Below, piece after piece: positions 17,438 to 25,011 of a stretch of DNA of 57,208 nucleotides. The notes below the pieces were generated by a model. The model did not search any database, had not been told where the DNA came from, and saw nothing but the letters and a program-made list of their open reading frames with translations. The first letter of the stretch is position 1. Each line of letters starts with the position of its first letter. Source of the DNA: Mycobacterium sp. E183 (GTDB lineage Bacteria > Actinomycetota > Actinomycetes > Mycobacteriales > Mycobacteriaceae); the NCBI RefSeq assembly GCF_001667735.1, contig NZ_LZJN01000155.1, forward strand, positions 1 to 57,208, in the 5' to 3' direction. The position numbers and the translations under genes were made by a program.

Positions 17438-18475
17438 ATGGCTGCTGCAGAAGAGCTCGACGTCGACGGTGTCGCGGTGCGCCTGACCAATCCGGACAAG
17501 GTCTACTTCCCCAAGCTGGGCACCAAAGGCACCAAGCGGCGGCTCGTCGAGTACTACAGGGCCGTGGCGGGCGGCCCGATGCTGGACGCGCTCCGCGACC
17601 GGCCCACCCACCTGCAGCGCTTCCCGGACGGCATCGATGGCGAGGAGATCTACCAGAAGCGGATTCCGCAGCACCACCCCGACTACCTGCAGACCTGCCG
17701 GGTGACGTTCCCGTCCGGACGCACCGCCGACGCGCTGAGGGTGACCCACCCCTCGGCGATCGTGTGGGCGGCACAGATGGGCACCGTCACATTGCACCCG
17801 TGGCAGGTACGCTGCCCGGACACCGACCATCCCGACGAGTTGCGCATCGACCTCGACCCGCAACCCGGAGTCGCGTTCGAGCAGGCGCGGACGGTCGCGG
17901 TCGACGTGTTGCGGCCCCTGCTCGATGAGCTCGGTTTGGTCGGGTACCCCAAGACGTCCGGCGGCCGCGGCATTCACGTCTTTCTGCGGATCGCCACGGA
18001 CTGGGATTTCGTCGAGGTGCGCCGAGCGGGGATCGCCCTGGCCCGTGAGGTGGAACGCCGCGCGCCCGAGGCCGTCACCACGTCGTGGTGGAAAGAAGAA
18101 CGGGGCGAGCGCATCTTCATCGATTTCAACCAGAACGCTCGGGATCGAACCATGGCCTCCGCGTATTCGGTGCGGCGCACCCCGATAGCGACGGTGTCGA
18201 CGCCGATGACGTGGGAAGAGCTGGCCGGCGCGGAACCGGACGACTACACGATGGCGACGGTTCCCGATCTGGTGAAGGACCGCCAGGACCCTTGGGCTGC
18301 AATGGATGACGTGGCGCAGTCGATCGCGCCCCTGCTCGAGATGGCCGACGCCGACGAAGATCGCGGCCTTGGGGACATGCCCTATCCGCCGAACTACCCC
18401 AAGATGCCCGGGGAGCCCAAACGTGTTCAGCCCAGCCGGGATACGGACTTGAAGAAAGACAACAAGTCGAAGTGA
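17438..18475 (+). CDS. Prim-PolC / LigD polymerase-domain-like primase-polymerase
   Basis: 345 aa stand-alone archaeo-eukaryotic primase-type polymerase (the LigD polymerase domain family), orthologue of Rv3730c. Catalytic acidic pair is in RIDLDPQPG; the SGGRGIHVF motif binds nucleotide; IFIDFNQNARDRTMASAYS carries the third acidic residue. The C-terminal 60 residues are Pro/Asp/Lys rich. It incorporates nucleotides into short gaps and works with LigC, its divergent neighbour. The 26-base gap leaves room only for overlapping promoters. Distinct from LigD PolDom because no ligase is fused. Confidence 0.93.
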   Translation: MAAAEELDVDGVAVRLTNPDKVYFPKLGTKGTKRRLVEYYRAVAGGPMLDALRDRPTHLQRFPDGIDGEEIYQKRIPQHHPDYLQTCRVTFPSGRTADALRVTHPSAIVWAAQMGTVTLHPWQVRCPDTDHPDELRIDLDPQPGVAFEQARTVAVDVLRPLLDELGLVGYPKTSGGRGIHVFLRIATDWDFVEVRRAGIALAREVERRAPEAVTTSWWKEERGERIFIDFNQNARDRTMASAYSVRRTPIATVSTPMTWEELAGAEPDDYTMATVPDLVKDRQDPWAAMDDVAQSIAPLLEMADADEDRGLGDMPYPPNYPKMPGEPKRVQPSRDTDLKKDNKSK

Positions 18476-18645
18476 CCTCGCTCGTGGAGCACTCCCATGC
18501 GATTTGTCACAGTGACGGCTGGGTGGTCCAAGCTCGTCCCAGCGCAGCTGGGTCTCTGGTCTTGGAACCTCTGCGAATTCAAGGCAGCCCGAATCGACTT
18601 GATGTGCAACAGTGCAAAACCGCCGTATGACTAAGCGCGCCGGTA

Positions 18646-18712
18646 CGCGCTGACTGGCACGCCGATAGGCCCAAAAGTATTGCTTGCCAACTAAAGCGTG
18701 CCAGTCAGCGCG
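18646..18712 (-). terminator. Perfect 17-bp inverted repeat downstream of small lipoprotein A
   Basis: CGCGCTGACTGGCACGC (18646-18662) pairs perfectly with GCGTGCCAGTCAGCGCG (18696-18712) around a 33-base loop. It lies 8 bases past the stop of the minus-strand lipoprotein gene, so it is most simply a transcription terminator or mRNA-protecting hairpin. There is no T-run. A near-identical hairpin follows lipoprotein B. Confidence 0.7.
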
Positions 18713-18720
18713 AAGACCAC

Positions 18721-18849
18721 CTACGGTGTGCAGGTAATTCCGGTGGCCCCACCGCTACACGAGAAGGTAGGCAGCGTGCATCCGGAGCTCGTTAATGCGG
18801 TGGCGGCCAGTACCAAGCCGAGAACAACCTTGTACTTCAAACGAGACAT
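18721..18849 (-). CDS. Very small lipoprotein A (42 aa)
   Basis: ATG 18849 to TAG 18721. The product begins MSRLKYKVVLGLVLAATAL, then TSSGC lipobox-like site (Cys24) and a mature tail of 19 residues ending GITCTP. It is therefore a lipid-anchored or exported peptide with three Cys. It is 62% or so identical by eye to the 40-aa product of 19402-19524; the N-terminal MSRxKYKVxLGLVLA, SGCTxP and TCTP C-terminus are shared. Ribosome site GGAGTGGTT directly before the ATG is conserved too. I know no described family. Lipobox lacks Leu at -3, so simple secretion is an alternative. Confidence 0.7.
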   Translation of the reverse strand: MSRLKYKVVLGLVLAATALTSSGCTLPTFSCSGGATGITCTP

Positions 18850-18894
18850 AACCACTCCGTTCGTTGAGAAGAAATGCTTCGCCCGAGGAGGGTT

Positions 18895-18931
18895 ATTCTA
18901 CGTGAGCGAAATGCGGAACGCTATGGCGTTC
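18895..18931 (-). promoter_or_regulatory. Promoter A with palindrome over the -35 region
   Basis: Minus-strand -10 TAGAAT at 18895-18900, then 15 bases upstream the perfect palindrome arms GAACGC and GCGTTC (18916-18931, spacer TATG). The palindrome occupies where a -35 box would be, so a dimeric regulator probably binds there. Copy B has the same geometry with both arms changed in a compensating way. Confidence 0.6.
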
Positions 18932-19288
18932 AACATATTTGCGCTCATTTAAGTCCTCCTGTTGACGGCAGTGGATGGCCGCCTGTAAAACTTCCGACGC
19001 GCCTAGGCTGGATTATGTTGTGCCACAGCACCATAAGAAAGAACGCCGTGGCGCATTCAATGCCGACCAGATCGCAGTAGATCCCTCGCTGGAGGGGCCA
19101 GCTATTCAGCGCCGAAGGGTTTTGGTCATGACGACGCGCCTGATGTCGGACCTACGCTAGGGCGGCGGCTCGATTGACGCGATGCGTTCTCGCCAAAAGT
19201 GGGTGCGCGCCTGATGATCGTCCGCGACCGTCATGAAATCGCCTGAGCCGCGAGCGGTTTCATCTCCGTTGCGCCGCGAGGGCTGGGA
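18932..19288. other. Stretch between the two lipoprotein cassettes, no gene recognised
   Basis: About 350 bases with several short open frames but none with a convincing start, codon use or motif. It is less GC-rich in its left part than its surroundings, which fits imported or decayed DNA. Nothing else recognised. Confidence 0.5.
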
Positions 19289-19375
19289 CGCGCTGACTGG
19301 CACGCTCGATACCGCTAATGATGCACTCGATAGGCCCATGGATGGCTCGTACCGAGTAGAGCGTGCCAGTAGCGC
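19289..19375 (-). terminator. Near-perfect inverted repeat downstream of small lipoprotein B
   Basis: CGCGCTGACTGGCACGC (19289-19305) pairs with GCGTGCCAGTAGCGC (19361-19375), the same arms as at 18646-18712 with one base lost from the right arm, around a 55-base loop. It lies 26 bases past the lipoprotein B stop. Probably a terminator; the longer loop contains an extra segment next to the shared CGATAGGCCC. Confidence 0.65.
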
Positions 19376-19401
19376 AACCCCCCGACGGTTGTCGGGCAGC
19401 T

Positions 19402-19524
19402 TTACGGCGTGCAGGTTAGTCCGGGGCCGCAATCAATGGTCACCGGAAACGTGCATCCGGAGGCTGCGGTAGCCGTGAAGGCCAGGACCAGGCCGAGAAT
19501 AACCTTGTACTTCCAACGAGACAT
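19402..19524 (-). CDS. Very small lipoprotein B (40 aa)
   Basis: ATG 19524 to TAA 19402. MSRWKYKVILGLVLAFTAT forms a signal peptide, AASGC a lipobox-like site with Cys24, and the mature tail of 17 residues ends GLTCTP. Paralogue of the gene at 18721-18849, with the same three-Cys pattern, the same Cys24 position and the same GGAGTGGTT ribosome site. A longer frame to 19587 exists, but the shared start at MSR and the ribosome site argue for 19524. Function unknown; the tail is too short to be an enzyme, so a signalling, structural or decoy peptide role would have to be tested. Confidence 0.72.
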   Translation of the reverse strand: MSRWKYKVILGLVLAFTATAASGCTFPVTIDCGPGLTCTP

Positions 19525-19570
19525 GAACCACTCCATCCCCTGAGGAGAAATGTTACGCCCGAGGAGGGTT

Positions 19571-19607
19571 ATATTACGTGAGTGCAATGCGGAATGCTAT
19601 GGCATTC
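19571..19607 (-). promoter_or_regulatory. Promoter B with palindrome over the -35 region
   Basis: Minus-strand -10 TAATAT at 19571-19576 and, again 15 bases upstream, palindrome arms GAATGC and GCATTC (19592-19607, spacer TATG). Relative to promoter A, both arms carry matching T/A for C/G changes, which keeps the symmetry. Confidence 0.62.
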
Positions 19608-19618
19608 ACTAAATTTGC

Positions 19619-19994
19619 GGCGATCTACGTCAGCTGATTGAAGGGGGTCACGGGCCGCCGCCGAGCGGCGTCCTGGCGTGGGTTAATGCGTCGCCGGCGT
19701 CCGCTTTGCATTCATTCTCGAAATCGTCCCGCGGGCTCGGAACGCGCGATAATATGAGGACGCGCGCGATCCGACCTACATTTCAAACAATGCAGGGCGA
19801 TGTGGAACGTGTTCGGGGGAACCGACATACGGCTCTAACCGATGGAACACGGCCTTCGTTCGTGTCTCCCGATATCGTCATGCCCGTTGCAATCCTGTCG
19901 GTGAGCTCGGTAAGCTGACTCAACGACCAACATTGACCGCGCCGGCGGATCCGCACGTGCCAATTCCGGGCCCCATTTACGAACCGCCAACGCT
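19619..19994. other. Intergenic stretch before the GH172 gene, nothing recognised
   Basis: About 375 bases. A 70-codon open frame at 19706 has no ribosome site or motif and I do not call it. The stretch must contain the promoter of the GH172 gene, but no clear -10/-35 pair was found. Confidence 0.45.
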
Positions 19995-22121
19995 TTGAAT
20001 GCATTTCACGCAACAGCGCCTGCGAGCGTTGCGGGCTTAAGATTCCAAACCCGGTCAACCCGACCGGGAAAAGTAGGCTTTGCCGCTGTACGGCTGGCGG
20101 CTCGCGTGTTGTGCGCGGCGTTGGCCCTTGCGCTTTCTGCCGCGGCCGGTGTCACCGCCGCAACCGTCGCACGCGCCCAGCCGGTTGGCGGTGACGCCGG
20201 CGACCGCCTGGTCGGATGGGACACCTACCGTCGGCTGGATCTGTTGCCCTATCTGCGCACCGGCACGCAGGCGTTGCAGCTGTCGAGCTTCGACCGCAGC
20301 GGCGGTGATTTCGACTTCTCCACCGGCAACCGCAACGGCACCGGCGGATGTTTGGCGTCGGGCGGCGCGGGCTGCGTCGTCGCGGAGGATCGCGGTGCCG
20401 GCGAGGTGGATTCGATCTGGTTCACCCGCGACGGCGGCAAGGTGACCCGGATCGGAAGCATCCGTGTCGAGCTCGACGGCCGGACGGTATTGGACGCGCC
20501 CTTGCAATCGGTGGTTGATGGCGCGCTGGGTGCGCCGTTCGAATGGCCGCTGGTGGCCAACGCGGCGCAGTCGCCGGGCGGGGTGTATATCAAGGTGCCG
20601 ATGCCCTACCGCGAATCGATGCGTATCAGCGTCACATCCAATCTCGAGTACTACCACGTCGACTATCGCCAATTCTCGACCGCCGAGGGCGTCACCACCT
20701 TCTCACCCGCCGATCGCGCAATCGACGTGCTGACCACACTGCGCGCGGCGGGCACCGCCGATCCCAAACCCTCGGCGGCGAGTCCGGTTCACGACAACCG
20801 GGTTGTCGATCTTCTCCCCGGTGCCGCGGCGACCATCGCGGAATCTGCAGGCCCGGGCAGCATCTCGGCGTTGCAGCTGCAGCTGCCGGAACCGACCGAT
20901 CAGCTCCTGAACGGCGTGCGGCTGCAGATGGAATTCGATGGCCGGACCATGGTCGACTCCCCGCTCGGGGAGTTCTTCGGGGCCGGGTTGGGCGCCGTGA
21001 CGGTACGGTCGCTGATGTTCTCCGCGGTTCCGCAACCCGGGGGATCGCTGTCGCTGTCCGCGTGGTGGCCGATGCCATTCGCGCATGCGGCTCGCATCAC
21101 GCTCGTGAACACCACCGGCGACCCCGTGGCCAAAATTGGCAGCGACGTGGCAACCGAGCCCGACCCCGAGTGGGAGTCCGCGTTGGCGGGCGGACGCGCC
21201 GGCTACTTCACCGCCCGCTCCCACGCCGCGCCGACCACCTTCGGCCAGGACTGGTTGTTCGCCGACGAACAGGGCCACGGGAAGTTCGTCGGCGTCAGCC
21301 ACACCATTCGCGGTTCCCGAATCAAAACCGCGTTCAGTGACAGCGCCCCATACTTCCTCGAAGGGGCGGAGCGTGTCTACACCGACGGTGCCGCGTCGCC
21401 CCAGTGGTACGGCACCGGCACCGAGGACCTTTACGAGGGCGGCTGGTATTTCAAGGACGGCACTCGATTCAGTGACCCGCTCACGGGTCAACCCGACCAA
21501 CGCACGGTGGCCGGCGGCTGCGCCGACTATTGCGTCGCCGTCTACCGGCTCATGTTGGCCGACGCCGTCGACTACCACTCCGCGATCCGCTTCGGCATCG
21601 AGCACGGCAAGCGGAACATGGTCCAACCCGATTACAGCTCAACCGCTTTCCTTTACACGCAACCCAACGACGCCCTGACCGCCGGGGACGATGTCCGACC
21701 CAGCGATCCGGTCAGCCGACTGCTGCACGGCTACGCTGACGCCGACGCCGCCGATCAACTACTGGTCAGCGAATACGAGGGCAGCGAAGACACCCGTCCG
21801 GTCATCGGGTCGGTGCGCGCCGCCGCGGCCGCGATCACGTTCCACGTCGAAACCGACCCGGACAACCGAGGCATCCTGCTGCGTCGCACATCCGACCAAG
21901 CGAACGGATTCCAACGCGCGGACGTCGCGGTCGACGGCGTCCCCGTCGGGACCTGGCTTCAGCCGCGGAACAACGGTATTCACCGCTGGCTCGACGACAC
22001 CTACCTCTTGCCGCCACCGGTGACTGCCGGCAAGGCGCAACTGACCCTCACCCTTACGCCCGCGCCCGATTCCCCGCCCTGGACGGCGAGCCGCTACCAG
22101 GTCGAAACGGTGACCGGTTGA
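19995..22121 (+). CDS. Secreted GH172 (DUF2961) family glycoside-active enzyme
   Basis: 708 aa as drawn from TTG 19995; the true start is uncertain because no ribosome site is visible. A hydrophobic signal segment ends with ATVARAQPV (about 60), so the protein is exported. The DUF2961 signature is YGTGTEDLYEGGWYF at about 472, followed by HSAIRFGIEHGKRN. DUF2961 is now glycoside hydrolase family 172, which includes difructose-anhydride-forming enzymes and exo-acting arabinofuranosidases that act on D-arabinan. A mycobacterium carries D-arabinan in its own wall, so wall remodelling or turnover is the attractive role. Two similar halves (strand patterns around residues 100-230 and 280-420) precede the signature. 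It sits next to the duplicated lipoprotein cassettes. Confidence 0.82.
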   Translation: MNAFHATAPASVAGLRFQTRSTRPGKVGFAAVRLAARVLCAALALALSAAAGVTAATVARAQPVGGDAGDRLVGWDTYRRLDLLPYLRTGTQALQLSSFDRSGGDFDFSTGNRNGTGGCLASGGAGCVVAEDRGAGEVDSIWFTRDGGKVTRIGSIRVELDGRTVLDAPLQSVVDGALGAPFEWPLVANAAQSPGGVYIKVPMPYRESMRISVTSNLEYYHVDYRQFSTAEGVTTFSPADRAIDVLTTLRAAGTADPKPSAASPVHDNRVVDLLPGAAATIAESAGPGSISALQLQLPEPTDQLLNGVRLQMEFDGRTMVDSPLGEFFGAGLGAVTVRSLMFSAVPQPGGSLSLSAWWPMPFAHAARITLVNTTGDPVAKIGSDVATEPDPEWESALAGGRAGYFTARSHAAPTTFGQDWLFADEQGHGKFVGVSHTIRGSRIKTAFSDSAPYFLEGAERVYTDGAASPQWYGTGTEDLYEGGWYFKDGTRFSDPLTGQPDQRTVAGGCADYCVAVYRLMLADAVDYHSAIRFGIEHGKRNMVQPDYSSTAFLYTQPNDALTAGDDVRPSDPVSRLLHGYADADAADQLLVSEYEGSEDTRPVIGSVRAAAAAITFHVETDPDNRGILLRRTSDQANGFQRADVAVDGVPVGTWLQPRNNGIHRWLDDTYLLPPPVTAGKAQLTLTLTPAPDSPPWTASRYQVETVTG

Positions 22122-22124
22122 TCA

Positions 22125-22886
22125 CTAGGCGGCGGTAGGCCGCATCACCCTGGCGGCCAGGAGCGAGGCGATCAAGACACCCGTCAATCCGGCGACGGGA
22201 GCCACCGACGACGACCATCCCGACAACACGAAATAGCCGAAGGCGGCGCCGACGGCCAGCAGGGTCGCGTGCACGGGCGTCCAGTGCTCGATGGACGGCA
22301 ACCAAAACGCCAACCCCATGCCAAGGAGCAGCGCCAGAACGTGACCGAACGCGGTGAAATCCGCGTCGAGCGTCGCCATCAACGCGACGCCGAGCCACCA
22401 CCCGATCCAGGCCGGGCGCCAGCGGGCCGGTATCGATGCGGTCAGGGCGCCCAGCACGCACACCGCGCCGTAGCTGATCCCGACGTCGGTGGCGCGCGCC
22501 ACCGAGAACGGGAGCCATCCCGTTTCCACCGCGGCCACCAGCCCCACCGCGACGATCACGGTGGCGCCGATGTGGCCGACGGCAAAGGTGATCAGCAAAC
22601 CTCGCCCGCGCCAGATGAGTTCACCCAGCGCCAGCAGGCACACCAGGCCCGGCAGCCAGAGGAAGACATCGCCGCCGTCGCTGACGAACGCGCTGCCGAC
22701 CAGGCTGCCCAGGTTGCCGTGCGCCAGGTTGTGCAGGTTGGTGCTCATATCCCTTACCACCGCGGCGCGGGTGTGCCCACCCAGCGCCGACAGGGTGACC
22801 GAGACGGCGAGCAGCATGACGGTATACGCCGCCGTGACGCGCAGCCGGTCGGGGCGCGCACGAAGGTCCGTGCGGGACACCATCAC
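22125..22886 (-). CDS. Rhomboid-like membrane protein
   Basis: 253 aa, about six hydrophobic helices. Features of the rhomboid intramembrane protease fold are visible: GHIGAT in an early helix, GISYGA (GxSxG-like, candidate nucleophile Ser) and, one to two helices later, FGHVLALLLGMGLAF with the candidate catalytic His. The WR loop motif is not obvious, so activity is uncertain; NCBI-type annotation would be rhomboid-like protein. Its GTG/ATG start overlaps the stop of the decarboxylase-like gene, so the two are translated together. Substrate unknown. Confidence 0.75.
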   Translation of the reverse strand: MMVSRTDLRARPDRLRVTAAYTVMLLAVSVTLSALGGHTRAAVVRDMSTNLHNLAHGNLGSLVGSAFVSDGGDVFLWLPGLVCLLALGELIWRGRGLLITFAVGHIGATVIVAVGLVAAVETGWLPFSVARATDVGISYGAVCVLGALTASIPARWRPAWIGWWLGVALMATLDADFTAFGHVLALLLGMGLAFWLPSIEHWTPVHATLLAVGAAFGYFVLSGWSSSVAPVAGLTGVLIASLLAARVMRPTAA

Positions 22887-24199
22887 TGACCGGTCCAGCC
22901 CCGGTCGCGCGCCAGCAGGTCGGCGACGGTTTCTCTACGCACAAGTTCACGCGACTTGCCACCGGAGACCGCGACCAGGGGCGGGCGGCCCACCATGCTG
23001 TGGCTCGGCACCATCGAGTGCTGGTAGGCACCGGTGCACGCGACGGCCAGCAGATCTCCCGGGCGGATGTCCGCGGGCAGCTCGACGTCGCGGGCGATTT
23101 CGCGACCGTCGCCATGCCGGCCGACGACGGTGACCGGTGCGGTGACGCTTGGACGGTGCCGATTGGCCAGCGCCACCGTGTATTTCGCGCCGGGCCGCTC
23201 CATGCCGTGGATGTCACTCGACCCGCCGTCCACCGCGACGAAGGTGTGCCCTCCGGGCTGACGTTTTACGGCGATCACCCGGCAGAGCATCATCCCGGCC
23301 CGCGCGGCGATGGCGCGGCCCGGCTCGATCACTATTCGCGGGCGAGGGAATTCGTGCTCGCCACAAGCCGATTCCAGCGCACCGTCGATGACGGTTCCCA
23401 GCGCACGTACGTCGAGTTCGGGGTCGCCCGGGAGGTACGGGACTGCATGCCCACCGCCCAGATTGAGTTCACTGAGCACGACCTGATGGCGGTCGCGGAC
23501 CTCGGCCATCACACCGATCATCTGGCGGATCGCCTCACCGTAGAGCGAGGCGTCGGTGAGCTGTGACCCGAGCCGGCAGTGCAGCCCCACCAAATCCAGC
23601 CACGGCTGATCCAGGACACGCCTCAGCGCGCCGGCAGCCTGGCCGCCGGATAGCGCGAAGCCGAATTTCTGGTCGATCGCCCCAACGTCGGGGATGACCC
23701 CCACCAGGACGCGCTGACGGTGACGCACCCGGCAGGCCAGGAGTGAGACCTCGCTGGGCGTATCGATGACGATCCGTCCGACACCGGCGGCGATCGCGTC
23801 GCACAGCTCGGCCGCGGTGATCACCCCATCCAGGATGATCTGCGACGGGGGGACGTCGGCGGCCACGGCGGTGGCCAGCTCGCCGGCCGAGGCGACGTTC
23901 ACGCCGGCCCCTTCGTCCGCGGCCCAGCGGGCCACGTCGACGCTCAACAGCGCCTTCCCGGCGTAGATCAGCTCGGCGTCGGGCAGTGTCGCGCGATAGC
24001 CCCGAATCCGGGCCCGGAAATCCTCTTCGTCCACCACGTACGCGGGCGTGCCGAATTCGGCGGCGAGGTCGTCGGCGGCCACGTCGCCCACGCAGAGCCG
24101 GCCCAGGTCGTCAACGTAGGCGCTCAGCGGCCAGATCGCGCGATCGAGATGCGGGTTCAGCCCGTGCCTCAGCGACGGAAGCAGCTCGAAGAGCGTCAT
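22883..24199 (-). CDS. Diaminopimelate decarboxylase-like PLP enzyme (LysA paralogue)
   Basis: 438 aa fold-type III PLP decarboxylase. PLP Lys82 lies in YAGKAL, the catalytic loop has GLHCRLGSQ, phosphate binding is in LGGGHAVPYL, and IEPGRAI is the conserved EPGR. Where authentic LysA ends with SNYN and RP, this has ACTGAYQHSMVPSH then MVGRPPLV, so substrate-contacting residues differ. ATG 24199 was chosen because the upstream residues lack similarity. True LysA in M. tuberculosis is elsewhere (next to thrA/hom), so this is a second paralogue acting on another amino acid or a modified substrate. Coupled to the rhomboid-like gene. Confidence 0.8.
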   Translation of the reverse strand: MTLFELLPSLRHGLNPHLDRAIWPLSAYVDDLGRLCVGDVAADDLAAEFGTPAYVVDEEDFRARIRGYRATLPDAELIYAGKALLSVDVARWAADEGAGVNVASAGELATAVAADVPPSQIILDGVITAAELCDAIAAGVGRIVIDTPSEVSLLACRVRHRQRVLVGVIPDVGAIDQKFGFALSGGQAAGALRRVLDQPWLDLVGLHCRLGSQLTDASLYGEAIRQMIGVMAEVRDRHQVVLSELNLGGGHAVPYLPGDPELDVRALGTVIDGALESACGEHEFPRPRIVIEPGRAIAARAGMMLCRVIAVKRQPGGHTFVAVDGGSSDIHGMERPGAKYTVALANRHRPSVTAPVTVVGRHGDGREIARDVELPADIRPGDLLAVACTGAYQHSMVPSHSMVGRPPLVAVSGGKSRELVRRETVADLLARDRGWTGQ

Positions 24200-24272
24200 G
24201 CCTCTACGGTGCCGGTCCGGCCCGGCGCGTGCCGCGTTCTTAACGAAGCCTTCACACCCGTGCGGCAAATCT

Positions 24273-24902
24273 TCACAGATTCGGAACACTGGCCGCGATC
24301 GAGGCGATCACCTCGTCCGCGGACACGATCGCGGTCGCGTAATTCGGAATGTTGACCTCGAGTGCGGCGCGCATCTCGACCTCCGAGTAGTCCGCCGTCC
24401 CGTCGCGCACCACCGTTACCTCGTACCCGAGCTCCGCGCCGTAGCGAACCGTGGCTTCGAGGCAGGTGTGGGCGATGAGTCCCATGACGATGAGCCGATG
24501 AACGCCGTGCCTCTTGAGCTGCAGGTCCAGGTCGGTGTTGGCGAAACCGCTCGAACACCAATGCTCGTGGGCGACGACGTCACCGGGCTGCGGCTCGAAC
24601 CCGGTGCGAAGCTCACCGCCCCAGGTGCCGAATTCGAAGGTCTTGCGTGACCACGCCGCCTTCTGCACCGGCGCGATGTGTTTCCACGTCTCGTAATCGC
24701 CGGGGCGGTATCGGCGATGCAGCGCATAAAAGACGCGGATGTCCGCCCCGCGGGCCGCGTCGAGCACCCGCTTCATGTGGGTGACGCAGCCGTTGCCCTC
24801 GATGACGCCTTTCAGGCGTTCCCAGACCTTGCCGCCCGGGGAGATGAAGTCGTTGTACGGATCGATCAACACCAGCCCGGTCGTGTCCTTGCTGTACGTC
24901 AC
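24273..24902 (-). CDS. Isochorismatase-like cysteine hydrolase
   Basis: 209 aa of the isochorismatase/nicotinamidase fold. Catalytic Asp is in LVLIDPYNDF and catalytic Cys in AHTCLEATVR. The family Lys is replaced: the segment reads VVAHEHWCSSGFANTDLDL, the HEHW-SGF subfamily signature I remember in many isochorismatase-family hydrolases of unknown substrate. First gene of the leftward set (hydrolase, decarboxylase-like, rhomboid-like), divergent from the mycofactocin SDR. Probably hydrolyses an amide, but the substrate is not predictable. Confidence 0.88.
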   Translation of the reverse strand: MTYSKDTTGLVLIDPYNDFISPGGKVWERLKGVIEGNGCVTHMKRVLDAARGADIRVFYALHRRYRPGDYETWKHIAPVQKAAWSRKTFEFGTWGGELRTGFEPQPGDVVAHEHWCSSGFANTDLDLQLKRHGVHRLIVMGLIAHTCLEATVRYGAELGYEVTVVRDGTADYSEVEMRAALEVNIPNYATAIVSADEVIASIAASVPNL

Positions 24903-24972
24903 GCGGTCATCATCCCTCGTGGACGCCTTGACTGACCGATCTGCCTGCTGCTACACATGGGTGCGCCACAAA

Positions 24973-24990
24973 TTTGGGCGATCGCCCAAA
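24973..24990. promoter_or_regulatory. Perfect 18-bp palindrome, operator candidate
   Basis: TTTGGGCGATCGCCCAAA is its own reverse complement. It is 21 bases before the mycofactocin SDR start and in the divergent gap with the isochorismatase-like gene. A related half-site recurs before the nearby TetR gene at 27632-27649, so this TetR is the likely binder. Confidence 0.65.
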
Positions 24991-25011
24991 AGGCGGCGCT
25001 TGGAGGTGACG

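Larger units (their letters stand above)
18646..18942 (-). repeat. Lipoprotein cassette, copy A
   Basis: A unit of about 300 bp: hairpin, lipoprotein gene, ribosome site, -10 and promoter palindrome, all in the same order as copy B at 19289-19618. Shared DNA includes the hairpin arms, CGATAGGCCC in the loop, GTGCAGGT near the stop, the GAGGAGGGTTAT leader and the AATGCGGAA promoter block. The copies are diverged, so the duplication is old. Confidence 0.75.
19289..19618 (-). repeat. Lipoprotein cassette, copy B
   Basis: Second copy of the unit described at 18646-18942, same orientation, about 640 bases away. It contains hairpin, lipoprotein gene B, leader and promoter palindrome. Direct duplication followed by divergence is the simplest reading. 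Confidence 0.75.

Noticed and set aside
18975..19160. 61-codon plus-strand frame between the lipoprotein cassettes
   Set aside because: No ribosome site, no motif, and low-quality composition.
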